This document shows, one piece after another, positions 18,460-27,144 of a stretch of DNA of 64,000 nucleotides. Location: positions 19,482-83,481 of the forward strand of contig CANQDR010000006.1 in assembly GCA_947593615.1 (NCBI GenBank). Direction: 5' to 3'. How positions within the stretch are numbered: position 1 is the stretch's first letter; every line of letters begins with the position of its first letter. Made by a program: the position numbers and the translations under genes. This DNA is from an uncultured Clostridia bacterium (lineage in GTDB: Bacteria; Bacillota; Clostridia; Oscillospirales; Acutalibacteraceae). The notes under the pieces were generated by a model. That model was not told the DNA's origin. It saw only the letters and a list, made by a program, of their open reading frames with translations, and searched no databases.

Positions 18460-18687
18460 ATGGTATTGGAAAAAGTAAAAGCAATTCTTGCTGAGCAGTT
18501 TGACGTTGAAGAGGATAAGATTACTGCTGATACTGATTTGCAGGAAGATCTCGGTGCAGATTCACTTGACGTTGTAGATTTACTTATGTCAATCGAAGAT
18601 GAATTTGAGGTTGAAGTTCCTGATGAAGAAATCGAAAACATCAAGACAGTAGGCTCACTTGTTGCTTATATTGAAGCAAATTCATAA
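18460..18687 (+). CDS. acpP: Acyl carrier protein
   Basis: 75 residues, acidic four-helix protein with the phosphopantetheine serine in GADSLDVVDL. It carries growing acyl chains in type II fatty acid synthesis. Start ATG 18460 is set by TTGGAGGAA; the usual length argues against an earlier start. It is monocistronic here, with its own promoter and terminator, away from other fab genes. Confidence 0.96.
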   Translation: MVLEKVKAILAEQFDVEEDKITADTDLQEDLGADSLDVVDLLMSIEDEFEVEVPDEEIENIKTVGSLVAYIEANS

Positions 18688-18705
18688 TCTAAATTGACCG
18701 AAAAG

Positions 18706-18737
18706 AGGTCGGGATTTTCCCGGCCTTATTTTTTGCA
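18706..18737 (+). terminator. Intrinsic terminator of acpP
   Basis: AGGTCGGG and CCCGGCCT form a GC-rich stem with a T-rich loop, followed by TATTTTTTG. Confidence 0.88.
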
Positions 18738-18775
18738 ATTTTTATGTGGAGTTAGAATTACACTTGAAAAAATCC

Positions 18776-18803
18776 TTGAAAAAATCTAAATATATTGTAT
18801 AAT
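18776..18803 (+). promoter_or_regulatory. Probable promoter of proS
   Basis: TTGAAA at 18776-18781 and TATAAT at 18798-18803, spacer 16 bases, about 40 bases before the proS start. Confidence 0.6.
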
Positions 18804-18843
18804 AAAAATATTATGAAAATATCCTGTTACGGAGGAATATATT

Positions 18844-20283
18844 ATGGCAGACAATAAAAAAATGGTTGAAGCCATTACAAGCAGAGATGAGGATTTTGCT
18901 AAATGGTACACCGATATAGTAAAAAAAGCCGAGCTTGTAGATTATTCAGGCGTTAAAGGCTGTATGGTAATCAGACCTTACGGCTACGCTATATGGGAAA
19001 ATATGCAGGCAGACCTTGACCGCAGATTTAAGGAAACAGGTCACGAAAATGTGTATATGCCTATGTTTATTCCCGAAAGTCTGCTCCAGAAGGAAAAGGA
19101 CCATGTTGAGGGCTTTGCTCCCGAGTGTGCATGGGTTACAGTGGGCGGTCAGGAAAAGCTCAGCGAGCGTCTTTGCGTTCGTCCTACCTCAGAAACTCTT
19201 TTTTGCGAGCATTATAAAAAGGTTATCAATACATACCGCGATTTGCCTAAGCTTTATAATCAATGGTGCAGTGTGGTAAGATGGGAAAAAACCACACGTC
19301 CGTTTTTGCGTACATCAGAATTTTTGTGGCAGGAAGGACACACAATGCACGAAACTGCTGAAGAGGCTAAGGAAGAAACTCTGAGAATGCTTCATGTTTA
19401 CGAGAGCTTTTACAGAGAAACTCTTGCTATTCCTGCCGTAATAGGCAAGAAAACAGAAAAGGAAAAATTTGCAGGTGCAGAAGAAACCTATACAATAGAG
19501 CCTATGATGCATAACGGCGTTGCTTTGCAGGGCGGTACTTCGCATTATTTCGGCGACGGATTTGCAAAGAGCTTTGGAATTACATACACCGGCAAGGACA
19601 ACAAGCTTCATTATCCTCACCAGACCTCGTGGGGCGCATCAACAAGAATGATAGGTGCAATAATAATGGTGCACAGCGACGATGACGGACTTGTTCTGCC
19701 TCCGAAGATTTCACCTATTCAGGTAGCGGTTATTCCTGTTGCACAGCATAAGGAGGGCGTTCTTGAAAAGGCAAATGAGCTTAAAAATGAGCTTATGAAA
19801 AAATTTAGGGTTAAGCTTGATGATTCCGACCATGCTCCGGGTTGGAAGTTTGCAGAATATGAGATGAAGGGCGTGCCCGTAAGAGTTGAAATAGGCCCGA
19901 AAGATATTGAGAAAAATCAGTGCGTGGTAGTTAGACGCGATACGCGCGAAAAATCGTTTGTTCCGCTTGAAGAGCTGTCTCAGTTTGTTGAAAACCTTTT
20001 GCAGGACATTCACAATTCTATGTATGAGCGCGCGCTGAAAAATACTCAGGAAAAGACGTTTACAGCCGCAAGCTATGACGAATTTATTGATATTGCAAAG
20101 AATAAACCGGGCTTTATTAAGGCTATGTGGTGCGGAGATTCCGAATGTGAAGACAAACTCAAGGACGTTACAGGCGGCGTGAAGAGCAGGTGTATTCCGT
20201 TTGAGGAGGAGCACATCAGCGATACCTGCGTATGCTGCGGCAAGCCTGCAAAGCATATGGTTTACTGGGGCAAGCAGTATTAA
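18844..20283 (+). CDS. proS: Prolyl-tRNA synthetase, short (archaeal/eukaryote-like) type
   Basis: 479 residues. Class II synthetase: motif 2 in [19 protein letters not shown] with QEGHT, motif 3 around [19 protein letters not shown], then an anticodon-binding domain (IQVAVIPV) and a C-terminal zinc-type domain with cysteines in CGDSEC and CVCCGKPAK, ending in a terminal tyrosine (WGKQY). That architecture, without the editing insertion of the 570-residue bacterial type, marks the short ProRS found in many Clostridia. Charges tRNA-Pro in the cytoplasm. Confidence 0.95.
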   Translation: MADNKKMVEAITSRDEDFAKWYTDIVKKAELVDYSGVKGCMVIRPYGYAIWENMQADLDRRFKETGHENVYMPMFIPESLLQKEKDHVEGFAPECAWVTVGGQEKLSERLCVRPTSETLFCEHYKKVINTYRDLPKLYNQWCSVVRWEKTTRPFLRTSEFLWQEGHTMHETAEEAKEETLRMLHVYESFYRETLAIPAVIGKKTEKEKFAGAEETYTIEPMMHNGVALQGGTSHYFGDGFAKSFGITYTGKDNKLHYPHQTSWGASTRMIGAIIMVHSDDDGLVLPPKISPIQVAVIPVAQHKEGVLEKANELKNELMKKFRVKLDDSDHAPGWKFAEYEMKGVPVRVEIGPKDIEKNQCVVVRRDTREKSFVPLEELSQFVENLLQDIHNSMYERALKNTQEKTFTAASYDEFIDIAKNKPGFIKAMWCGDSECEDKLKDVTGGVKSRCIPFEEEHISDTCVCCGKPAKHMVYWGKQY

Positions 20284-20372
20284 TTTGACTTGTTTTTGTA
20301 ATACGATTCCCGTTTTAAACAGTGATTAGTATTAGGTTGTCTATTATGTTAATTAAAAGGGTGGTGAGAGAA

Positions 20373-21305
20373 ATGCCTATTAAAGTTCAGAGTAATTTGC
20401 CTGCAATAAAGGTACTTGAATCCGAAAATATCTTTGTTATGCCAAACGAAGTTGCCTTGAGGCAGGATATTCGTCCCCTGAAAATTATCATTTTAAATTT
20501 GATGCCTACAAAAATTGAAACGGAAACCCAGCTCTTGAGGCTTTTGGGAAACAGTCCTCTGCAGGTTGACATTGAACTTTTGCAAATGGCGTCTCATACA
20601 TCTAAGAATACTTCGCCTCATCACCTGACAACCTTTTATAAAACATTTTCACAGGTTAAAAACGAAAGCTTTGACGGTATGATTATCACAGGAGCTCCCG
20701 TTGAACAGCTCGATTTTGAGGACGTTGACTATTGGAGTGAGCTTTGCGAGATAATGGAATGGTCAAAGCACAATGTTTATTCGACATTTCATATTTGCTG
20801 GGGTGCGCAGGCAGGACTTTATTATCATTACGGAATAAAAAAATATCCGCTTGAAGAAAAGCTCAGCGGAGTGTATTTTCACGAAATTTTAAAGCCTCAT
20901 CATCAGCTTATGAGAGGCTTTGACGATACATTTCAAATTCCTCATTCACGCTATACGGGCGTAAGGGAAGAGGATATTAAAAAGTGTCTGGGTCTTGAAA
21001 TACTTGCCGTGTCAAAAATGGCAGGGGTTGCCGTTGTGTGCAGTAAAACAGGCAGGCAGGTATTTGTAACAGGTCATGCAGAGTATGACCGTGAAACGCT
21101 TGCAAACGAATATTTCAGGGACAAGAACAAGGGATTAAATCCCAAAATTCCGTATAATTATTTTCCTGATGACAATGCTTCAAAAACTCCTCCGATGGTG
21201 TGGAGAAGCAATGCCACTTTGCTTTATACAAATTGGCTGAATTATTTTGTATATCAGGCTACTCCTTACGATTTGCGTGAGCTTATTGAGAAATATCCGC
21301 ATTAA
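20373..21305 (+). CDS. metA: Homoserine O-acetyltransferase, MetA family
   Basis: 310 residues. Acylates homoserine to start methionine synthesis. The catalytic cysteine is at residue 142 in [10 protein letters not shown], and HAEYDR holds the later histidine/glutamate pair. Residue 111 is glutamate (TGAPVEQ). In this family Glu111 goes with acetyl-CoA use and glycine with succinyl-CoA, so acetyltransferase is predicted despite the frequent succinyltransferase label. Start ATG 20373 follows GGTGAGAG. No other methionine gene and no S-box leader is seen next to it. Confidence 0.92.
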   Translation: MPIKVQSNLPAIKVLESENIFVMPNEVALRQDIRPLKIIILNLMPTKIETETQLLRLLGNSPLQVDIELLQMASHTSKNTSPHHLTTFYKTFSQVKNESFDGMIITGAPVEQLDFEDVDYWSELCEIMEWSKHNVYSTFHICWGAQAGLYYHYGIKKYPLEEKLSGVYFHEILKPHHQLMRGFDDTFQIPHSRYTGVREEDIKKCLGLEILAVSKMAGVAVVCSKTGRQVFVTGHAEYDRETLANEYFRDKNKGLNPKIPYNYFPDDNASKTPPMVWRSNATLLYTNWLNYFVYQATPYDLRELIEKYPH

Positions 21306-21345
21306 ATTTTTTTGGTGAAAAATTTATTGTACTGCACTATTAATA

Positions 21346-21395
21346 AACCCGGATTTTCATGTCTGAAAGTTCGGGTTATAATATTTTTATTAAAC
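21346..21395 (+). terminator. Probable terminator of metA
   Basis: AACCCGGA pairs with TTCGGGTT (one mismatch) across an 18-base loop, followed by ATAATATTTTTATT. Confidence 0.65.
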
Positions 21396-21400
21396 AGACA

Positions 21401-21434
21401 AAATGAAGATGCAGACTTAACAGTCTGCATCTTC
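21401..21434 (-). terminator. Terminator overlapping the stop of the 50-residue gene
   Basis: A perfect 13-bp stem, GAAGATGCAGACT against AGTCTGCATCTTC, with a 4-base loop. On the minus strand it is followed by TTTTGTCTGTTT. The stem includes the last codons of the small gene; its TAA overlaps the loop. Confidence 0.85.
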
Positions 21435-21569
21435 GCCTCCGGGGCCGTCGCGGCGTTCTCTGTTATCGGGATAATTGTCTAATCCTGTACTTACCCATTG
21501 ATTATCTGTAGCAGTTTTTTCGTTGTTCTGCTTTTCATTGAGATTTATTTTATCATTGGGATCTCCCAT
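21417..21569 (-). CDS. Small hydrophilic protein, 50 residues, unknown function
   Basis: ATG at 21569 with GAGGTGAT closely upstream, open for 50 codons to TAA at 21417, ending inside a strong terminator. The product begins MGDPNDKINLNEKQNNEK and ends with RRDGPGGEDADC; it is very polar, Asn/Asp rich, without membrane segments, and probably disordered. The good ribosome site and matched terminator argue that it is a real gene. I recognise no family. It lies between metA and the FAD oxidoreductase. Confidence 0.6.
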   Translation of the reverse strand: MGDPNDKINLNEKQNNEKTATDNQWVSTGLDNYPDNRERRDGPGGEDADC

Positions 21570-21652
21570 AATATCACCTCGTATAGAGTATAACCGTTTT
21601 ATAAAAATTTATTATCCTGCAATGCTGATAAAAATTACAATCAAGTTGATTT

Positions 21653-23071
21653 TTACAGGCTTTGCAGGCAATTTTTTGCGGCTTTTTTGCCTGATTTGAC
21701 AGCTCCCTCCATTGTTGCGAATGAGGAAGTCAGGGTGTAATCTCCTGCAAGCGTAAGCCCCTTGATTCCTGTGCGTTGTCGGGGACGCAAATGCTGATTG
21801 CCCTTGTCAAGAGAGTAAAAGTCATTTTCCTCAGATACCTTTCTTGCATCAATGATATGACCGTCCAAATGTATTCCGAGCGAATTAAGCTGTTTTAATA
21901 CAGACGGCAAAATTTCCTCTGTTCGTTTATTTGAATATTCCTTTGCATTGCCCAAAATTACCGACAGTCTGCCTTTAGACTCCCTGAAAGTGGTGCGCGA
22001 CTGTTCGGCAAGACTTACAAGGTCTGTTCCGGGGCCAAAGGTGGTAATGTCTTTTTTCATTGAGGGACGGTCAAGCTCTAACTGAAAAGAACAAGAGGAC
22101 ATACAGGGCAGTCGGAAAAGCTTTGTCAGTTCTCTTCGGTCTGCCAGAGGATTGAGGATTTTTTTGGCGGCAGGAAGCGTTGTTGCAATGACGGTCTGTT
22201 CGGCAAAATATTTTTTATTGCTCTTTGTTTTTACACCGATAACGCCGCCGTCTTTTACAATTACGCTGTCAACAGGTTCGTTAAAATGAAATTCACCGCC
22301 GAGTGACTGAACCTTTTTGACTATGGGATTGCACATTAAATCGGTCATACCGCCGAGATATGCTCCGATTCGCATTTTATAAAATTTTGGAATTGCAGGA
22401 GCAAACAAACCGAAGAATGCATAGGCTGAGTAATTTTCCGGCGGTCTGAAAAATATGCCTGTGCTCAGCGGCTCAAGAATAAGTCTTTTTGCTTTTTCAG
22501 ATACTTTATGGAGGTTGGCGTATTCCGCGACTGAATATTTATCAAGCCTGTCTGAGAACACATAGCTTGTAAATCCGCTCAGAAAAAACGGCATAAGCGA
22601 CAGCTTGTCGCGTGCCGACAAAACCTCGTTATTGCCTAATATTGAGCGGGCTGTCTTTATGAATCCGAAAAACGGAGCAACTCCCAGCACAAGCTTTTTA
22701 TTTTGTTTTTTAATTAGCACATCTGTTTTTTCTTCCCACGTGACGATGTCGTTTATTTTTACTCCGCATTGTTTTAACAGCGACGGCAGAGCGGAATAAT
22801 AGCCGATATACCTGTGCAGTCCCGACTCTACTTTCATTCCGTTATCATTAAATGATGAAGTTCTTCCGCCTGCATAAGGATGAGTTTCGAGAATAAGTAT
22901 TCTTTTATTTTTTGAAGCAAGCTCAAACGCACACGATAATCCCGAAAGACCTGCGCCCGCTATAATCACGTCATATTCATTCGGCTTGTATTTTTTAGTG
23001 TTGTCCTGCGGTTGCTCGTATGGCGCAAAAGAATATGTCTTTGAATAAAGCACGTTATTTTCATTTTCCAC
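21653..23071 (-). CDS. FAD-dependent oxidoreductase, phytoene-desaturase/HpnE-like
   Basis: 472 residues from the GTG at 23071, which follows AAGGTGA; an earlier TTG has no site. FAD-binding motif VIIAGAGLSGLSCAFELA near residue 34 with ETHPYAGGRTSS after it, and the C-terminal FAD motif GLTLAGDYTLTSSFATMEGA. This is the amine-oxidase/carotenoid-desaturase fold, close in layout to HpnE-type squalene-processing enzymes. No carotenoid, hopanoid or squalene gene is nearby, so the substrate is open. Genes on both sides are separately organised. Confidence 0.85.
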   Translation of the reverse strand: MENENNVLYSKTYSFAPYEQPQDNTKKYKPNEYDVIIAGAGLSGLSCAFELASKNKRILILETHPYAGGRTSSFNDNGMKVESGLHRYIGYYSALPSLLKQCGVKINDIVTWEEKTDVLIKKQNKKLVLGVAPFFGFIKTARSILGNNEVLSARDKLSLMPFFLSGFTSYVFSDRLDKYSVAEYANLHKVSEKAKRLILEPLSTGIFFRPPENYSAYAFFGLFAPAIPKFYKMRIGAYLGGMTDLMCNPIVKKVQSLGGEFHFNEPVDSVIVKDGGVIGVKTKSNKKYFAEQTVIATTLPAAKKILNPLADRRELTKLFRLPCMSSCSFQLELDRPSMKKDITTFGPGTDLVSLAEQSRTTFRESKGRLSVILGNAKEYSNKRTEEILPSVLKQLNSLGIHLDGHIIDARKVSEENDFYSLDKGNQHLRPRQRTGIKGLTLAGDYTLTSSFATMEGAVKSGKKAAKNCLQSL

Positions 23072-23176
23072 TGCTTCACCTTCTTTAATAATACTGATTT
23101 CCAATAATACCGTAATGTATTACGGGCGAATTTAGTTTGTATGTATAGGCAAGGATTCTATCCCTGCCGCGATAAA

Positions 23177-23605
23177 TTATAAAAACGGTGTCATTTCTTT
23201 TATGTTTTCTTCTTCGGTGTCGAGCATTTTTTTTGCAAGTGTGCTTACATGCGGATCGCCGCCGTCATAGTCGCGAATGTGACGTGACATTTTATTTACG
23301 CCCATAGTGTTTCCTTTAATCATCATTTCGGCAACGTGTGAAGCTGACGAGTCACGCTTGAGGTCACGTTCTGCGGCATACCTCGTCATTGCTTTGGTTA
23401 CGGGGCTTACGTGGCGTATTTCAGCTCCGCGGTTTCTGAGCATATTATTTGCACAATGATAAAGCTTTCCGTACTTTATCAGCTGTTCGCACAGAACGCC
23501 GTCAACCTTGCTGTCGTGAAGTCTTTTTCTGACGCTTGAAATTCCCTGACACCCCATTTCTGCATTCTGGAGAACATAAGTAAGCATTTCAACGTCGTTA
23601 ATCAT
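23177..23605 (-). CDS. Small helical protein, possible ferritin-like fold
   Basis: 142 residues from the ATG at 23605, which has AGAGGTGAT upstream. Predicted all-helical and charged, with no membrane segment. It contains EMGCQGISSVRKRL and a histidine/methionine-rich second half (HVAEMMIKGNTMGVNKM). The helix spacing resembles DUF2383/DUF4142-type ferritin-like bundles, but I cannot see a clear metal-binding set and would not assign a reaction. Single gene facing away from the esterase at 23703. Confidence 0.6.
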   Translation of the reverse strand: MINDVEMLTYVLQNAEMGCQGISSVRKRLHDSKVDGVLCEQLIKYGKLYHCANNMLRNRGAEIRHVSPVTKAMTRYAAERDLKRDSSASHVAEMMIKGNTMGVNKMSRHIRDYDGGDPHVSTLAKKMLDTEEENIKEMTPFL

Positions 23606-23702
23606 AAAAATCACCTCTGATCATATTATTCACGGAAAAAACTGTTTTATTCCGGTTGCAACATTTCTATTTTTGTGCTTTAATATTCTTGGGTGATACA
23701 TT

Positions 23703-24482
23703 ATGACTAAAGCAAAATTACACACGGTCTTTCTGCCGTTCCCCGATAAAGACGACAGAATGATTCAGATTTATGTTCCCGAACATAGCGAAAATGAAAA
23801 ACTTCCCGTAATCTATATGACTGACGGTCAGAATTTGTTTGACGAAAAATCGACTCCATACGGAAGCTGGGGAGTAATAGACGCGGTGGAAAACGAGCGT
23901 AAAAACGGTTCTAAAGGCGCAATAATCGTAGGCATTGACAACGGAAATGTTTATCGTGACAGCGAGCTTACTCCAAAATGCATTGGTGAAATTCAATACA
24001 GGTATATGCTCAATGATATTTTTACTCCTCAGGGAGAGATTTTTGATGATTTTCTTATGAATACGGTTATTCCGTATGTTGAGCAGAAATTTCCCGTAAA
24101 AACGGGCAGAAAATATACATCTGTCTGCGGAAGCTCATCAGGAGGATTGCAGGCTTTCTTTTCGGGAGTGGAGCATAGCGATAAATTTGGTTTTATCGGA
24201 GCATTTTCGCCTGCGTTTTTGGTATATACAGAGGCTGACTGGCGAAAGTACCTGTTACAGAAAATTAAAAGCGATATGCCGTATCTCTATATTTATACCG
24301 GCAGCGGCGATGAGCTTGAACATATGATATATGAAAGCACCGAAATGATGTATGACCTACTGCTTGAAACAGGTTATCCGTATGATATAATGAATGAAAT
24401 TGTAATGCTTGATAACAAGCATAACGAAAATGCGTGGAGAGAGATTTTTCCCGATTTTCTTAATACTGTACTGAATAAATAA
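23703..24482 (+). CDS. Alpha/beta-hydrolase, esterase D/enterochelin esterase-like
   Basis: 259 residues. Begins with a beta-strand region VFLPFPDKDDRMIQIYVP and PVIYMTDGQNLFD; the nucleophile elbow is GSSSGG with a serine near residue 143, and the catalytic histidine is likely in DNKHNENAW at the C-terminal end. This is the putative esterase family (PF00756) of soluble hydrolases. No signal peptide, so cytoplasmic. No siderophore genes are nearby; substrate unknown. The stop is followed within two bases by the tandem repeat array. Confidence 0.87.
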   Translation: MTKAKLHTVFLPFPDKDDRMIQIYVPEHSENEKLPVIYMTDGQNLFDEKSTPYGSWGVIDAVENERKNGSKGAIIVGIDNGNVYRDSELTPKCIGEIQYRYMLNDIFTPQGEIFDDFLMNTVIPYVEQKFPVKTGRKYTSVCGSSSGGLQAFFSGVEHSDKFGFIGAFSPAFLVYTEADWRKYLLQKIKSDMPYLYIYTGSGDELEHMIYESTEMMYDLLLETGYPYDIMNEIVMLDNKHNENAWREIFPDFLNTVLNK

Positions 24483-24483
24483 G

Positions 24484-24830
24484 CGGTGTGACACCGCCCA
24501 CAATTCGTGTAGACAGGTTTGGCAAATTAAAAACCATAGTTTCCCGAGAGTAAAGTTACAACAATACTTTACCGAGAAAATTCGGTGTGACACCGCCCAC
24601 AATTCGTGTAGACAGGTTTGGCAAATTAAAAACCATAGTTTCCCGAGAGTAAAGTTACAACAATACTTTACCGAGAAAATTCGGTGTGACACCGCTCACA
24701 ATTCGTGTAGACAGATTTGGCAAATTAAAAAACATAGTTTCCCGAGAGTAAAGTTACAACAATAATTTACCGAGAAAAACTCGGTGTGACGCCGCTCACA
24801 ATTCGTGTAGACAGATTTGGCAAATTAAAT
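24484..24830. repeat. Tandem repeat array, 99-bp unit, 3.5 copies
   Basis: Units start at 24484, 24583, 24682 and 24782, each with CGGTGTGACACCG. Copies 1 and 2 are identical over 99 bases; copy 3 has four substitutions and one inserted base; copy 4 stops after about 49 bases. Each unit holds a short palindrome (CGGTGT/ACACCG) and a second imperfect hairpin (TAAAGT..ACTTTA flanked by CCGAGA). It is not a CRISPR array: units are adjacent with no variable spacers. The 99-base period keeps a minus-strand frame open by chance. Confidence 0.93.
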
Positions 24831-24870
24831 GCCCTTTTTGCCTGAGAATTACCGAGCAAATTTTTGTACA

Positions 24871-24901
24871 TAAAAAAGAGAGCAACATTTGTTGCTCTCT
24901 T
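24871..24901 (-). terminator. Terminator of pduL
   Basis: AAGAGAGCAACA pairs with TGTTGCTCTCTT across a 2-base loop; on the minus strand the stem runs into TTTTTTATG. Separates pduL from the repeat array. Confidence 0.88.
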
Positions 24902-24927
24902 AAAATAAAATAATTTAAAATAATAAA

Positions 24928-25497
24928 TTAAACTATAATTTCTCCGTCAACAGTGCCACCAAGACCTGCGGCATTTGACTCGTCTGTGTCAATGTGCATT
25001 GCAGGAGCGTAGCTTGCATTTACTCTTATAACAACGTCGCCGAATGTTGTTGCTCTGCCTGTGTTTTCGCCGACCTTAACGGAAACGATCTGCTTGTCTT
25101 TCAATCCGAACTCCTCTGCTGTTGCAGGGTCAAGATGAATGTGTCTTTTAGCTGCGATAACACCGCACTCAATTTCAATTTCTCCGGCAGGGCCTACAAG
25201 CTTACAGCCCGGTGTTCCGGCAATGTCGCCTGATTCCTTAACGGGAACTGAAATGCCCAGCTTGCGTGCGTCGGTAAGGGAAATTTCGACCTGATCTGCA
25301 CTTCTTTCAGGACCGAGAATTGACATTTTCATCTCGCTTTTCGGACCTACAACGGTAACTTTTTCAACGCAGGCAAACTGTCCCGGCTGAGAAAGATCCT
25401 TTTTGTTTGTGAGTGTTGCACCTTTGCCAAAGAGAGCTTCAAGAGTTTCCTTGGTAACGTGAACGTGATGAGCTGATGTTTCAACCATTACTTTCAT
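24928..25497 (-). CDS. pduL: Phosphate propanoyltransferase/phosphotransacetylase, PduL type
   Basis: 189 residues from the ATG at 25497, which has TGGTGG upstream; the ATG five codons earlier lacks a site. Two tandem beta-barrel halves carry the metal-binding histidines: SAHHVHV at the N-terminus and AKRHIHLDP in the second half. PduL interconverts acyl-CoA and acyl phosphate. There is no N-terminal encapsulation helix and no microcompartment gene nearby, so it probably works free in the cytoplasm, perhaps as the phosphotransacetylase of acetate or propionate metabolism. Confidence 0.93.
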   Translation of the reverse strand: MKVMVETSAHHVHVTKETLEALFGKGATLTNKKDLSQPGQFACVEKVTVVGPKSEMKMSILGPERSADQVEISLTDARKLGISVPVKESGDIAGTPGCKLVGPAGEIEIECGVIAAKRHIHLDPATAEEFGLKDKQIVSVKVGENTGRATTFGDVVIRVNASYAPAMHIDTDESNAAGLGGTVDGEIIV

Positions 25498-25627
25498 TTT
25501 ATTAACCACCATTCTTTTAATTTGTTTACCATTTAATTTTACTACTAATTGTAATAAATTTCAACAGGTTTTAAAAATATAAAGTTTTTTGCTTTAAAGT
25601 ATTGAATAATGAAAGGATTTCAGAAAT

Positions 25628-26200
25628 ATGTATAATAACTGGGAACAACTCAAAAATGAGTGTGAACAATGCCAAAAGTGCGAGCTTTGCAAAACACGTC
25701 ACAATGTTGTTGTGGGTGTGGGCAACGAAAAAGCCGAAGTAATGTTTATCGGTGAAGGTCCCGGAGAAAACGAGGACCTGCAGGGTGAGCCGTTTGTGGG
25801 CAGAGCAGGAAAGCTACTTGATAAAATGCTGACGGCAGTTGATCTTGACAGAAACAAAAATATTTATATCGCCAACATAGTAAAATGCCGTCCTCCTCAG
25901 AACCGTGACCCAAAGCCTGAGGAGCAGGAAATGTGCATTGACTGGCTTCGAGCGCAGGTTAAGATGATAAACCCAAAAATCATAGTTTGTCTGGGACGAA
26001 TTGCCGCAGGAAGAATTATAAAATCCGACATAAAAATCACAAAGGAACACGGCTTGTGGTTTGAGAAAGGCGGAATACAGATGATGGCTATGCTTCACCC
26101 GGCGGCAGTTTTGCGCGACCCCAGAAGAAAGCCGGATGCGTTTGATGATTTTTTAAAGCTGAGGGATAAAATTAACGAAATATGCGACCAGACATATTAA
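25628..26200 (+). CDS. Uracil-DNA glycosylase, family 4 (iron-sulfur)
   Basis: 190 residues. Motif A is GEGPGENED and motif B is [11 protein letters not shown]; four cysteines suited to a 4Fe-4S cluster lie in CQKCELCK and in [18 protein letters not shown]. These are the marks of family 4 UDGs, which remove uracil from DNA at the start of base excision repair. The start follows GAAAGGATTTCAG. Single gene with a terminator. Confidence 0.93.
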   Translation: MYNNWEQLKNECEQCQKCELCKTRHNVVVGVGNEKAEVMFIGEGPGENEDLQGEPFVGRAGKLLDKMLTAVDLDRNKNIYIANIVKCRPPQNRDPKPEEQEMCIDWLRAQVKMINPKIIVCLGRIAAGRIIKSDIKITKEHGLWFEKGGIQMMAMLHPAAVLRDPRRKPDAFDDFLKLRDKINEICDQTY

Positions 26201-26229
26201 TTATATTTTAATTATCAGCTTGCTTCGTA

Positions 26230-26264
26230 ATAAGCCTCTCGTTTCGAGAGGTTTATTGTTTTGT
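26230..26264 (+). terminator. Intrinsic terminator
   Basis: AATAAGCCTCTCG pairs with CGAGAGGTTTATT (one wobble), loop TTT, then TTGTTTTGT. Confidence 0.88.
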
Positions 26265-26286
26265 GCACAAATTGCAAATTTGTAAA

Positions 26287-26315
26287 TTGATTATATATAA
26301 AATTGCTGATATAAT
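26287..26315 (+). promoter_or_regulatory. Promoter of the ABC operon at 26361
   Basis: TTGATT at 26287-26292 and TATAAT at 26310-26315, spacer 17 bases, about 45 bases before the ATPase start. Confidence 0.7.
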
Positions 26316-26360
26316 TATTATGTATATTTTTAGCGTATTTTTGTTGAAAAGAGGAGAAAT

Positions 26361-27062
26361 ATGAGCCTTGTTGAGTTTAAAAATGTGTATAAGCGTTATA
26401 AGATGGGCGAAGTTACAATTAATGCCGTTGACGGAATTTCTTTTAAAATTAACGAGGGCGAGTTTGCAATAGTTGTTGGCGCATCGGGCGCAGGCAAAAC
26501 CACCGTGCTTAATATTCTCGGTGGAATGGACAATTGCTCCGAGGGAGAAATTTGCGTCAGAGATAAGGATATAAGCAAATTTGATGATAAACAGCTCATA
26601 GAATACCGCAGATTTGACATTGGATTTGTATTTCAGTTTTACAATCTGGTGCAGAATCTTACGGCAAAAGAGAATGTAGAGCTTGCGGCGCAAATTTGCA
26701 AAGACCCTCTGGACAGCGAAAAAGCACTTGAAAGCGTTGGCTTGCTCGACAGAAAAGATAATTTCCCCGCTCAGCTGTCAGGCGGCGAACAACAGCGAGT
26801 GTCAATAGCCAGAGCGCTTGCAAAACGTCCGGGACTTTTGCTTTGCGACGAACCTACGGGAGCACTTGATTACAACACGGGACGTCAGATTTTGAAGCTT
26901 TTGCAGGATACCTGCCGAAAAGAAAAAATGACCGTGGTGCTCATTACACACAACAGCGCAATAACGCCTATGGCAGACCATGTAATTGAGATGAAGAGCG
27001 GAAAAATAATTCGAGATGTTTACAATGAAAATCCGAAAAATGTTGAAGAAATAGAATGGTAA
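26361..27062 (+). CDS. ABC transporter ATP-binding protein, MacB/LolD type
   Basis: 233 residues. Walker [10 protein letters not shown] near residue 38, Q-loop VFQFYNL, signature LSGGEQQRV, Walker [14 protein letters not shown] and H-loop THNS. It precedes the 1138-residue FtsX-type permease by 82 bases and shares its promoter, so the two form one exporter. Not closely similar to the ATPase at 6453. Confidence 0.93.
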   Translation: MSLVEFKNVYKRYKMGEVTINAVDGISFKINEGEFAIVVGASGAGKTTVLNILGGMDNCSEGEICVRDKDISKFDDKQLIEYRRFDIGFVFQFYNLVQNLTAKENVELAAQICKDPLDSEKALESVGLLDRKDNFPAQLSGGEQQRVSIARALAKRPGLLLCDEPTGALDYNTGRQILKLLQDTCRKEKMTVVLITHNSAITPMADHVIEMKSGKIIRDVYNENPKNVEEIEW

Positions 27063-27144
27063 CGGAGAAAAAGAGTTGTTATGCCGACTTTATTGCAAAA
27101 ATATAATGCAATATTACCAAAACACGAAGTGAGGAGGTGTCCAT

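Noticed and set aside
24357..24692. Minus-strand 111-codon frame through the tandem repeats, giving a repeated 33-residue peptide
   Set aside because: The 99-base unit is a multiple of three, so the frame stays open by construction. There is no ribosome site, it overlaps the esterase gene, and the peptide composition (Cys/His/Trp mixture) is not protein-like.
24484..24830. CRISPR array
   Set aside because: Units are directly adjacent and about 99 bp long, with no unique spacers and no cas gene nearby.
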